From: an uncultured Victivallis sp.
Lineage (GTDB): Bacteria > Verrucomicrobiota > Lentisphaeria > Victivallales > Victivallaceae
Direction: 5' to 3'
NCBI GenBank assembly: GCA_944389935.1
Contig: CALXOE010000005.1
Coordinates: forward strand, 1 to 64,000
Length of the DNA stretch: 64,000 nucleotides
Part shown: positions 1 to 7,562 of the stretch, piece after piece
How positions within the stretch are numbered: the stretch's first letter is position 1
Layout: every line of letters begins with the position of its first letter
Position numbers and translations under genes: made by a program
Notes under the pieces: model-generated
Seen by the model: only the letters and a program-made list of their open reading frames with translations
What the model was told of the DNA's origin: nothing
Database searches by the model: none

Positions 1-604
1 GATTGCCGCTTGACTGACGACGGGTTCTGATGTATCTCACACCGATTTACCCACAAATTCCCGTGAAGACCCTTAAAGAAAATTTCACAGAAAACGGGGG
101 TCTGAATGAAAAACGGCAGCCATGTGTTCAACTGCACCCTTTTTGCCAGTTAAAATAGAACGATTTTTGAGGCGAAAGAGCCAATGTTTTTCAAATCAGA
201 CTGAGGGTGCGGAAAAAATCTTGATAGAGAAATGTTTTCTGGCCCCCCGTTAAAACAGGGTGTCAGTTATCATTTTTGAACTCAAATCCGGGTCAGAAAA
301 AAGAGGGTGTTTTTTCATTTCGACCGAGTGCGATACCCCCCACCCATGCCAGTTACACTACAAAAATTAAAGATTGTTCATAATCAACGACTTGCTACTT
401 TAACTGAATTTTTGACCTTTTCAGCAAAACTCAGAATTCAGACGCCGGAGTCGTGATTTTCCTCTGAAAAAGACCTTTTTTCAGATTCTGAGTGTGTTTC
501 AAACACACCTCGGCAATTTGCGTAAAACCCTTTACGCCAACGACTTTTAGCGCTTTTGAATAAAAGATTCTCTTTTTACCAGAAATCAGACGGGGAAAAA
601 TAAA
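1..604. other. AT-richer region without a supported gene
   Basis: I see no convincing coding region, RNA gene or repeat array here. The stretch is visibly richer in A+T than the rest of the window and lies immediately beyond the 3' end of tRNA-Ser. Homopolymer runs and short stop-rich frames dominate. The only open frame of note runs antisense through the tRNA and is not a gene. The position next to a tRNA 3' end fits the edge of an integrated element, but no duplicated tRNA 3' end was found by eye. Confidence 0.5.
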
Positions 605-694
605 TGGCGGAGAGAGAGGGATTCGAACCCTCGATACCCGTAAGGATATAGCGATTTTCGAGACCGCCGCCTTCGACCACTCAGCCATCTCTCC
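605..694 (-). tRNA. tRNA-Ser (anticodon CGA)
   Basis: Read on the minus strand, this 90-nt sequence folds as a class II tRNA. The acceptor arm GGAGAGA pairs with TCTCTCC, the T arm contains GGTTCGAATCC, and there is a long variable arm. The anticodon loop CTCGAAA sits on a GCGGT/ATCGC stem, giving anticodon CGA for UCG serine codons. The discriminator G and the CCA end are encoded in the DNA. The D arm contains TGGCTGAGTGG, usual for serine tRNAs. It is a single gene with its own promoter. Confidence 0.96.
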
Positions 695-711
695 GACCGG
701 TGTGTTTTCAT

Positions 712-740
712 AAAATATCACGCCTTTTCCGGAAATTCAA
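712..740 (-). promoter_or_regulatory. Promoter of tRNA-Ser
   Basis: On the minus strand TTGAAT (740-735), a 17-nt spacer and TATTTT (717-712) precede the tRNA by the expected distance. The same TTGAAT-17-TATTTT form recurs upstream of the LeuC-type gene, which supports it. Confidence 0.7.
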
Positions 741-846
741 ACCCGCGGCCGCAAAAAATCCGGAAAATCCGCACTTCATCCCCCGCCTCCATCTTCATGC
801 CGCATCACCTCAGATGATTTTCAGCGGAAAATCTCCCCTCCCCTTG

Positions 847-875
847 TTGTAAATCCGCCGCAGCGACGGTAAATT
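847..875 (+). promoter_or_regulatory. Promoter of cysS
   Basis: TTGTAA (847-852), 17-nt spacer, TAAATT (870-875). It lies about 40 nt upstream of the cysS start codon. Confidence 0.55.
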
Positions 876-916
876 ATAGCCGAGACAGTGGCAAACAACC
901 TGAATGGAGAAATACG

Positions 917-2326
917 ATGAGTCTCGAATTCTTCAATACCATGGAGCGGCGCGTCGTCCCGTTCCAGTCGATCCGTCCCGGCGAAGTCGGCATGTACACC
1001 TGCGGCCCGACCGTTTACAATTACGCCCACATCGGCAACTTCCGCGCCTATATGTTCGAGGATCTGCTGCGGCGCACGCTCGAGTACTTCGGTTACAAGG
1101 TCCATCAGGTCATGAACCTCACCGACGTCGACGACAAAACCATCCGCGACTCCCGCGCCGCCGGACTCCCGCTGCGCGAATTCACCGCGAAATACAAACA
1201 GGCGTTCTTCGAGGACCTCAAGACGCTGAACATCGAACCGGCGGAAGTCTATCCCGCCGCCACTGATCACATTCCGCAGATGATCCGGCTCATCTCGATC
1301 CTCATGGAGAAAGGGTACGCCTATCAGGCCGAGGACCGCTCGATCTACTTCTCCATCGACAAGTTCCCGGACTACGGCAAACTCGCCAGAATCGACCGCG
1401 AAAACCAGCGCTCCGGCGTGCGGATCAAAAACGATGAATATGCCAAGGATTCCGTCGCAGACTTCGCCCTCTGGAAAGCGTGGGACGAACTCGACGGCGA
1501 TGTCGCGTGGGACTCCCCGTGGGGCAAGGGCCGTCCCGGCTGGCACATCGAATGCAGCGCCATGTCCAGCGAATACCTCGGCGACGCATTCGACATCCAC
1601 ACCGGCGGCATCGACAACATGTTCCCGCACCATGAGGACGAGATCGCCCAGAGCGAAGCCGCCACCGGCAAAAAATGGGTCAACTACTGGCTCCACTGCG
1701 CGCATTTGATGGTCAACGGCGAGAAGATGTCCAAGTCGCTCGGAAACTTCTACACGCTGCGCGATCTGCTCAAAATGGGGTGGAAAGGACGCGAGATCCG
1801 CTGGGTGCTGATCGGCGCCCACTACCGCAAAAAACTGAACTTCACACTCGACGCCATCGGTCAGGCGCGCGAAACGCTCACCCGGTTCGACGAATTCTTC
1901 GACCGCATGCGCGCCGTCGCGAAAGAGGGTGAATGCTCCGAGGCGGAACAGGCCGTCGCCTCCGCCGCCGCGGCGTTCTCCGCCGCGATCGCCGAGGATC
2001 TGAACATTTCCGAAGCACTCGCTGCCATGTTCGAGCTGCTGCGCACGGGGAACAAACTCGCGGACTCCGGCGAGCTCACGAAATCCGGCGCGGAACGCAT
2101 TCTTGCGGCATTCCGCAAATTCGACACCGTGATCGGAGCGCTCGAAGTCGACGCGGTCCGGACGGCCGAGTTTCCGCCGGAAGTCGTCGCCCTCGCCGAA
2201 GAGCGCAAGGCCGCGCGCAAAGCGAAGAATTTCGCCGAAAGCGACCGTCTGCGCGCCGAAATCGGCAAGCTCGGATTCCTCGTCGAGGATCAGCCCGGCA
2301 ACGAATACCGGCTGAAAAAGGCGTAA
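917..2326 (+). CDS. cysS: Cysteine--tRNA ligase
   Basis: This cytoplasmic enzyme charges tRNA-Cys with cysteine using ATP. The 469-residue product has the usual bacterial length. The class I signature HIGN is at residues 38-41 and the KMSKS loop starts at K270. The catalytic zinc ligands expected in CysRS are visible: C29 in MYTCGP, C213 in WHIECS, and H238 with nearby E242 in FPHHEDE. The C-terminal part (about 320-469) is the helical DALR and anticodon-binding region. The ATG at 917 is preceded by GGAG at 905. It is transcribed alone, away from the tRNA gene, with a short ATCCGG/CCGGAT hairpin downstream before phoB. Confidence 0.97.
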   Translation: MSLEFFNTMERRVVPFQSIRPGEVGMYTCGPTVYNYAHIGNFRAYMFEDLLRRTLEYFGYKVHQVMNLTDVDDKTIRDSRAAGLPLREFTAKYKQAFFEDLKTLNIEPAEVYPAATDHIPQMIRLISILMEKGYAYQAEDRSIYFSIDKFPDYGKLARIDRENQRSGVRIKNDEYAKDSVADFALWKAWDELDGDVAWDSPWGKGRPGWHIECSAMSSEYLGDAFDIHTGGIDNMFPHHEDEIAQSEAATGKKWVNYWLHCAHLMVNGEKMSKSLGNFYTLRDLLKMGWKGREIRWVLIGAHYRKKLNFTLDAIGQARETLTRFDEFFDRMRAVAKEGECSEAEQAVASAAAAFSAAIAEDLNISEALAAMFELLRTGNKLADSGELTKSGAERILAAFRKFDTVIGALEVDAVRTAEFPPEVVALAEERKAARKAKNFAESDRLRAEIGKLGFLVEDQPGNEYRLKKA

Positions 2327-2425
2327 TCCGGTCCGGACTTAACGGAATTCTAACATCCGGAACACCGGATTTGAACATTCCGGAACTACATTATCCTCAA
2401 CATTAACAAAGGAGAAAATTTCCTG

Positions 2426-3121
2426 ATGGCGAAAGAGAAGATACTCGTGGTTGAGGATGAGGAGGCGATTCAGGAGCTGATCCGATACAACCTCAACAAG
2501 GAGGGATTCGACCGGGTCCGGCTCTGCGACTCCGGAGAAGAGGCGCTGACCCTGGCGCAGGAATTCGCTCCGGATCTCATTCTGCTGGATCTGATGCTGC
2601 CCGGCATGGACGGGCTTTCGGTCTGCCGCCGGCTGCGGCGCGATGCCAGGACCGCCGCGATTCCGGTCATCATGCTCACGGCGAAGTCCGAAGAGAGTGA
2701 CATCGTGACCGGACTCGAAGTCGGCGCCGACGACTACCTCACGAAACCGTTCAGCCCGAAAGTGCTGGTCGCGCGGATCAAATCGGTTCTGCGCCGGGCC
2801 AATCCGACGGAGACGGAGGAGACAGGCATGACGCTCCGGCGCGGCGCGCTCTTTATGAATCGCGGCACGCGCGAGGCGCGAATCGACAACGAACCGCTTT
2901 CCCTGACCTGTTCGGAGTTTGAGATCCTCTATCTGCTCGCACGCCGTCCGGGGTGGGTCTTTACGCGCAGTCAGATCGTCAATGAGGTGAAAGGGGACGA
3001 TTACCCCGTCACCGAACGCGCCGTCGATGTTCAGATGGTGAGTCTGCGCCGCAAGCTGGGGAATCGCAGCGAACTCATCGAAACGGTCCGCGGCGTCGGC
3101 TACCGGTTCGCGCAGGAGTGA
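2426..3121 (+). CDS. phoB: OmpR-family response regulator, PhoB-like
   Basis: This 231-residue DNA-binding response regulator has an N-terminal receiver domain (about 5-120) and a C-terminal OmpR winged helix (about 140-229). The acidic pair E10/D11 and the phosphoacceptor D55 in LILLDLMLPG are in place, as is the LTAKSE switch segment and the usual K in YLTKPFSP. It lies 14 nt upstream of a histidine kinase of PhoR architecture, so the two form a two-component operon. The assignment to phosphate sensing rests on that pairing and on overall similarity. No pst or phoU genes are adjacent, though a Na/Pi transporter lies 40 kb away. An AAGGAG ribosome-binding site precedes the ATG. Confidence 0.85.
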   Translation: MAKEKILVVEDEEAIQELIRYNLNKEGFDRVRLCDSGEEALTLAQEFAPDLILLDLMLPGMDGLSVCRRLRRDARTAAIPVIMLTAKSEESDIVTGLEVGADDYLTKPFSPKVLVARIKSVLRRANPTETEETGMTLRRGALFMNRGTREARIDNEPLSLTCSEFEILYLLARRPGWVFTRSQIVNEVKGDDYPVTERAVDVQMVSLRRKLGNRSELIETVRGVGYRFAQE

Positions 3122-3134
3122 GGAACGGCGCAAA

Positions 3135-4919
3135 ATGAAAAACACGTTGTTCGTCTCCTGGCCGATCGTTTTTCTGGTCGTTGCATTGGGACTCACGGTC
3201 TTCGCCTGGTGGCAGTCCACTTCGCTTGAGCAGTTCAGCATCGAACGCACGCAGGAAGAACTTCAGAGCCGCGCCAGGCTTTTTCTGCTTGAAACGACGC
3301 GGCTGATCCAGAAAAAAGATCTTTCGGCGCTTCACGGCTTTTTCAGAAAAGAGGGAAAAGCGACCGGCACCCGCATCACGCTCATCGACAACACCGGGAA
3401 AGTCATCGCCGACTCCGACGAAAATCCCGCGAATATGGACAATCACCGGCAGCGTCCGGAAATCACCGAGGCGATCCAGGCATTCGATCAGGGCGAAACC
3501 TCTTTCTCCACGATCCGCCACAGCGCAACGAGCGGACAGCGGATGATCTACTGCGCCATGCCGCTCGAAGTCGACGGGAAACCTTATGTCCTGCGGACAG
3601 CGTTTTCGATCCATGAGATCGACCGGATCGTGCGCAAGGCGCGGATCGATGTAGTCTGGGCGGTGGTGGTGACGATCCTGATCGCCGCCGGAATCGGTTA
3701 CTTTCTCTTTCAGACCGTCACGCGGCCGATCCGGGCGCTGCGCAGCGCCTCGGCGAAAATCGCCGCTGGAGATCTCGACGCCAAACTGCCGGTGCCGGAA
3801 CACGGCGTCATTCGCGAACTCGGCAACAGCGTGAGCCGCATGGCGGAGGAACTCAAGGCTCGAATCGACGAAATCTCACGGGAGAAGAACGAACGGGACG
3901 CGATCTTCGCGGCTCTCTCCGAGGGAGTCGTCGTCCTTGACGCGGCAGGAATCATCATCGACACGAACCGCGCCGCACGCCGGATCTTCCAGATCAACGG
4001 CGATCCGCGCAACCGCCAGGCGGCCGCCCTGCTGCGGAATGAGGCGCTGGACGACTTCCTGAAACAGCTGCGCAAAACCGGCAATCCGGCCGAAGCGGAA
4101 TTCACGTTCCCGCTTCCGGAGGGAGACAAGCAGCTGCGCGTCCGCGGCTGCCCGCTGCGCTGGAACGAAGATACGCGCCAGGGAATTCTGCTGGTTTTCT
4201 ACGATATGACGCAGCTGCGCAAACTTGAGAGTTTCCGGAGGGATTTCATCGCGAACGTCTCGCACGAAATCAAGACGCCGCTCACCGTGATCCGCGGTGC
4301 GGTCGAAACGCTTCTGGACGGCGCCCTTGACGATCCTGAACACGCGAAGCGATTTCTCGAGATCATCGCGACCCACTCGGAACGGTTGAACAGTCTTGTG
4401 CAGGATATTCTGAGCCTCTCGCAGCTCGAATGCCGCGCGCTCAGCGAAGAACGGGAACTGGAGAACGCCACGCTTTCGCTGGTGATCGGTTCGGCGGTCA
4501 AACTCGAAGAGCCGCGCGCGGAGGAGGCCGGAATCCGACTCGTAACTGAGATCATCGACGATCCTCCCGTCCGGATCGATCCCCAGCTTATGGAACAGGC
4601 GATCGTCAACCTCATCGACAATGCGATCAAACACAGCGGCGAAAAGGAGGAGATCCGGATTCGTCTCCATGCCGAAAACGGATTCGCCATTCTCGATGTG
4701 ATCGACCACGGCTGCGGCATCGCCTCCGTCCATCTCGAACGGCTTTTTGAGCGGTTCTACCGCGTCGACAAGGCGCGCAGCCGCAAGGCGGGCGGCACCG
4801 GACTCGGACTGGCCATCGTGAAACACGCCATGCAGCTTCACCACGGAACTGCCGAAGTGAAGAGCCGCCCCGGCGAGGGGAGCACGTTCAGCCTCAAACT
4901 CCCGATCGCCTCAAGCTGA
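3135..4919 (+). CDS. phoR: Membrane sensor histidine kinase, PhoR-like
   Basis: This 594-residue inner-membrane kinase is the partner of the upstream regulator. It has a transmembrane segment at about 8-26, a periplasmic sensory region of about 140 residues, a second membrane segment at about 175-195, a HAMP linker (TRPIRAL onward), a PAS-like domain (about 260-360), a HisKA domain with H377 in VSHEIKTPL, and an ATPase domain with N-box NLIDNAIKH and G-boxes DHGCGI and GGTGLGLAI. The large periplasmic loop is of the dCache/sCache size class, longer than in E. coli PhoR, which has almost no periplasmic domain. It could therefore sense something other than phosphate directly. Confidence 0.85.
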   Translation: MKNTLFVSWPIVFLVVALGLTVFAWWQSTSLEQFSIERTQEELQSRARLFLLETTRLIQKKDLSALHGFFRKEGKATGTRITLIDNTGKVIADSDENPANMDNHRQRPEITEAIQAFDQGETSFSTIRHSATSGQRMIYCAMPLEVDGKPYVLRTAFSIHEIDRIVRKARIDVVWAVVVTILIAAGIGYFLFQTVTRPIRALRSASAKIAAGDLDAKLPVPEHGVIRELGNSVSRMAEELKARIDEISREKNERDAIFAALSEGVVVLDAAGIIIDTNRAARRIFQINGDPRNRQAAALLRNEALDDFLKQLRKTGNPAEAEFTFPLPEGDKQLRVRGCPLRWNEDTRQGILLVFYDMTQLRKLESFRRDFIANVSHEIKTPLTVIRGAVETLLDGALDDPEHAKRFLEIIATHSERLNSLVQDILSLSQLECRALSEERELENATLSLVIGSAVKLEEPRAEEAGIRLVTEIIDDPPVRIDPQLMEQAIVNLIDNAIKHSGEKEEIRIRLHAENGFAILDVIDHGCGIASVHLERLFERFYRVDKARSRKAGGTGLGLAIVKHAMQLHHGTAEVKSRPGEGSTFSLKLPIASS

Positions 4920-4950
4920 GACGATACTTTCGGGGAAGCTGGTAACATGT

Positions 4951-5508
4951 TCAGCCGTTGTTCCGGCTCTTGATGAAGAGCACGCGCACGCGCTTCTCCC
5001 CGGCGTTGCGCAGTTTGTGCTTGCGGGAGGGGAGGATGCGCACCGCGTCGCCGGGCTCGAGCAGAAACTCCTCATCCTCGAAAACCAGATGCGCCTCCCC
5101 CTCGAGCAGAAACGCGATCTCCTCCTCGAAATGCTGCGAAAAATCACGGTTCGTCTCACGGCCCGGACCGAGCACCATCATCAGCAGTTCAACGTTCGAC
5201 TTCAGCGGGCCGGGGGTCAAATTGAAGTAAACCGCGCTCTTTTCATTCGGATTGTGGATCCGCTCGTGTTCCGTGCGGCGCCGGATCAGCGAAGCGTTGT
5301 CGATCTCCTCGTTGAACAACGCCGAAAGCGGAATTCCAAGCGTTGCGCAGATTAATTTTAACACCGACAAACTCGGATTGCCGATACCGCGCTCCAACTG
5401 ACTGACCAATGCCGTACTGACCCCGGAAATCTCAGAGAACTGCCTGATCGTCAAGTTCTTATCTTTTCTGTACCGGCGAATTCTCCGGCCGATCCGACTC
5501 TCCACCAT
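4951..5508 (-). CDS. XRE-family regulator with C-terminal cupin domain
   Basis: This 185-residue cytoplasmic transcription factor has an N-terminal XRE helix-turn-helix (about 7-62, with RQFSEISGVSTALVSQLERG) and a C-terminal cupin_2 domain (about 105-180, with HFEEEIAFLLEGEAHLVF and EPGDAVRILP). This architecture is that of PuuR/ClbR-type repressors, in which the cupin binds a small ligand. It is divergent from the LeuC/LeuD-type pair across a 154-nt AT-rich gap, so it may control that pair, itself, or both. The ATG at 5508 follows AGGAGG at good spacing. The ligand is unknown. Confidence 0.85.
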   Translation of the reverse strand: MVESRIGRRIRRYRKDKNLTIRQFSEISGVSTALVSQLERGIGNPSLSVLKLICATLGIPLSALFNEEIDNASLIRRRTEHERIHNPNEKSAVYFNLTPGPLKSNVELLMMVLGPGRETNRDFSQHFEEEIAFLLEGEAHLVFEDEEFLLEPGDAVRILPSRKHKLRNAGEKRVRVLFIKSRNNG

Positions 5509-5580
5509 ACCGCACCTCCTGTTGTTTCCAGATCAATATAGCACCATTTTTGTTTATTATATTTAAAATCTGTAAAAATA

Positions 5581-5609
5581 TTGAATTTTTTTTGAATCCG
5601 TGGTATTTT
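5581..5609 (+). promoter_or_regulatory. Promoter of leuC-leuD
   Basis: TTGAAT (5581-5586), 17-nt spacer, TATTTT (5604-5609), inside the AT-rich intergenic stretch. It gives a leader of about 45 nt before the ATG at 5663. Confidence 0.65.
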
Positions 5610-5662
5610 ATAAACGTGACCGCAAACGAAACCCCAATTATGTCCAAAGGAGTTTGAGAAAA

Positions 5663-6952
5663 ATGGGAAAGACATTGGCCCAGAAGATTTTCGACGCCCA
5701 CACCGTCGACACGCCCGCGCCGGGAGTGCGGGTGTTGTCGCTCGACCGGGTGTTCTGTCACGAGATCACGACCCCGATCGCGATCAACGACCTCGTCGCC
5801 ATCGGCAAGGACCGCGTTTTCGATCCGGAAAAGATCAAAGCCGTGATCGACCACGTGACCCCGGCGAAAGATTCCAAGACCGCCGAGCAGGGCAAGACGA
5901 TGCGCGAATGGGCGAAACGTCACGGGATCAAAGACTTCTTCGATATCGGCGCAAACGGCGTCTGTCATGCGATCTTCCCGGAAAAAGGGTTCGTCCGTCC
6001 GGGATTCACGGTCATCATGGGTGACTCGCACACCTGTACGCACGGTGCATTCGGCGCATTCGCCGCAGGCGTCGGCACGACTGACCTCGAAGTCGGGATC
6101 CTCAAGGGTGTCTGCACGATGCGCGAACCGGCCACGATCAAAGTCGTGCTGAACGGCAAGCTGCGCGCGGGCGTCTTCGCGAAAGATGTGATCCTCGCAG
6201 TCATCAAACTGCTGACTGTGAACGGCGCGACCGACAAGGTCATCGAGTTCACCGGTCCGGCCGTCGACGCGATGGGGATGGATTCGCGCATGACGCTCTG
6301 CAACATGGCGATCGAGGCGGGCGGCACCTGCGGCGTCTGCTATCCGGACATGGTCACGGTCGACTTCCTCTGGCCGTTCATTCAGAACGACTTCCCGAGC
6401 AAGGAAGCGGCGCTGGCGGAATACTCGAAGTGGCTGCCCGATGCCGACGCGGTTTACGACAAGGTCGTCACCATGGACGTCTCCGAACTGGAACCGATGG
6501 TCACGTTCGGCTACAAACCCGACCAGGTCAAAACCGTCCGCGAAATGACAGGCACTCCGGTCAACCAGATCTACATCGGCAGCTGCACGAACGGCCGCCT
6601 CGAAGACCTGCGCATCGCCGCTGGAATCCTCAAAGGGAAAAAAATCAGTGAAAACGTCCGCGCGATCGTCTCGCCCGCCACGCCGAAAATCTATCGCGAC
6701 GCGCTCAAGGAGGGGATCATCGAGATCTTCATGGACGCAGGTTTCTGCGTCACGAATCCGACCTGCGGCGCCTGCCTCGGCATGAGCAACGGCGTTCTCG
6801 CGAATGGGGAATCGTGCGCTTCGACCACGAACCGCAACTTCAACGGACGCATGGGCAAAGGCGGCATGGTCCATCTGATGAGTCCCGCGACCGCGGCAGC
6901 GACCGCCATCGCCGGAGTCATCACCAACTCGCCGCTCTTCACCGGAAAATAA
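5663..6952 (+). CDS. leuC: 3-isopropylmalate dehydratase/homoaconitase-type large subunit
   Basis: This 429-residue subunit carries the 4Fe-4S cluster of an isopropylmalate-isomerase-type enzyme. Cluster cysteines are visible in GSCTNGR and in CVTNPTCGACLG, and the substrate-binding GDSHTCTHGAFG motif is present. The length fits the short archaeal-type (LeuC2/HacA/DmdA) large subunits rather than the longer E. coli type. The start is placed at 5663 because AAAGGAG (5646-5652) precedes it; the frame extends 21 codons further upstream without a good initiation signal. It is cotranscribed with the small subunit 15 nt downstream. LeuA and LeuB are not nearby, so a role in leucine, lysine or methylmalate-type metabolism is not settled by context. 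Confidence 0.9.
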   Translation: MGKTLAQKIFDAHTVDTPAPGVRVLSLDRVFCHEITTPIAINDLVAIGKDRVFDPEKIKAVIDHVTPAKDSKTAEQGKTMREWAKRHGIKDFFDIGANGVCHAIFPEKGFVRPGFTVIMGDSHTCTHGAFGAFAAGVGTTDLEVGILKGVCTMREPATIKVVLNGKLRAGVFAKDVILAVIKLLTVNGATDKVIEFTGPAVDAMGMDSRMTLCNMAIEAGGTCGVCYPDMVTVDFLWPFIQNDFPSKEAALAEYSKWLPDADAVYDKVVTMDVSELEPMVTFGYKPDQVKTVREMTGTPVNQIYIGSCTNGRLEDLRIAAGILKGKKISENVRAIVSPATPKIYRDALKEGIIEIFMDAGFCVTNPTCGACLGMSNGVLANGESCASTTNRNFNGRMGKGGMVHLMSPATAAATAIAGVITNSPLFTGK

Positions 6953-6967
6953 GCGTAGGATCTGAAA

Positions 6968-7492
6968 ATGAAGAACTTCAACGGAAAAATCCTGTTTCTC
7001 GACCGTTCCGACATCAACACCGACGAGATCATCCCGGCCAAATACCTGACCGAGCTGACCAAGGCTGCGCTGAAACCGTACTGCCTCGAGGATCTCTCCC
7101 TGCCCGGCTTCGATCCGAAGAAAGACATCGCAGGCAAGAGCGTCATCGTGACCAGGGCGAACTTCGGCTGCGGTTCCTCGCGTGAACACGCGCCGTGGGT
7201 GCTCGAGTGCAACGGCATCAACATCGTCATCGCCGAAAACTTCGCGCGGATCTTCCGCCAGAACATGTTCAACTGCGGACTTATGGCGATTTCACTTGAG
7301 CCGGCCGTGATCGACGAGCTCTTCAAGCTCTTCGCCGGAACCGACGCCACGCTCACGACCGATCTCGAGAACAAGACTTTCACGGTCTCCAACGCGAAGA
7401 CCAGCAAGGTCTACCCGTTCACCATCGGCGAATTCGACCTCGAACTCGTAAAAGCGGGCGGCTGGGTCAGCTACGCCGACAACAAATACTGA
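6968..7492 (+). CDS. leuD: 3-isopropylmalate dehydratase-type small subunit
   Basis: This 174-residue partner of the preceding subunit provides the swivelling domain that recognises substrate. The family features DINTDEIIPAKYL (about 15-27) and NFGCGSSREHAP (about 62-73) are present, and the length fits the archaeal-type small subunits. The loop after DEIIPAKYL reads YLTE, which matches neither of the motifs I recall for isopropylmalate isomerase (YLVY) or homoaconitase (YLRT) in this group, so the natural substrate is uncertain. The operon ends in a strong terminator. Confidence 0.9.
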   Translation: MKNFNGKILFLDRSDINTDEIIPAKYLTELTKAALKPYCLEDLSLPGFDPKKDIAGKSVIVTRANFGCGSSREHAPWVLECNGINIVIAENFARIFRQNMFNCGLMAISLEPAVIDELFKLFAGTDATLTTDLENKTFTVSNAKTSKVYPFTIGEFDLELVKAGGWVSYADNKY

Positions 7493-7518
7493 GGCGTGAC
7501 CGGAGCCCACAGAGAAAA

Positions 7519-7554
7519 GCGCATCCCGTTTTTTCCGGGATGCGCCTTTTTTTG
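7519..7554 (+). terminator. Rho-independent terminator of leuC-leuD
   Basis: A perfect 10-bp stem, GCGCATCCCG (7519-7528) with CGGGATGCGC (7536-7545), is followed by CTTTTTTT. It lies 26 nt after the leuD stop codon and just before the converging minus-strand gene. Confidence 0.93.
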
Positions 7555-7562
7555 ATTCCGGG

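Noticed and set aside
1-604. Attachment-site duplication of the tRNA-Ser 3' end
   Set aside because: I found no second copy of the T-arm/acceptor sequence within this stretch.
431-721. 96-codon frame on the minus strand across tRNA-Ser
   Set aside because: It reads straight through the tRNA gene and has no ribosome-binding site or recognisable protein.
821-1822. 333-codon minus-strand frame within cysS
   Set aside because: It is antisense to a well-supported gene; long antisense frames are common at this GC content.
2327-2425. PHO box upstream of phoB
   Set aside because: No tandem TGTCA-like repeats are present; only a short hairpin and a poorly spaced TTGAAC were seen.
5459-7189. 576-codon minus-strand frame across the LeuC/LeuD-type genes
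   Set aside because: It is antisense to two recognisable enzyme genes and shows no family features.
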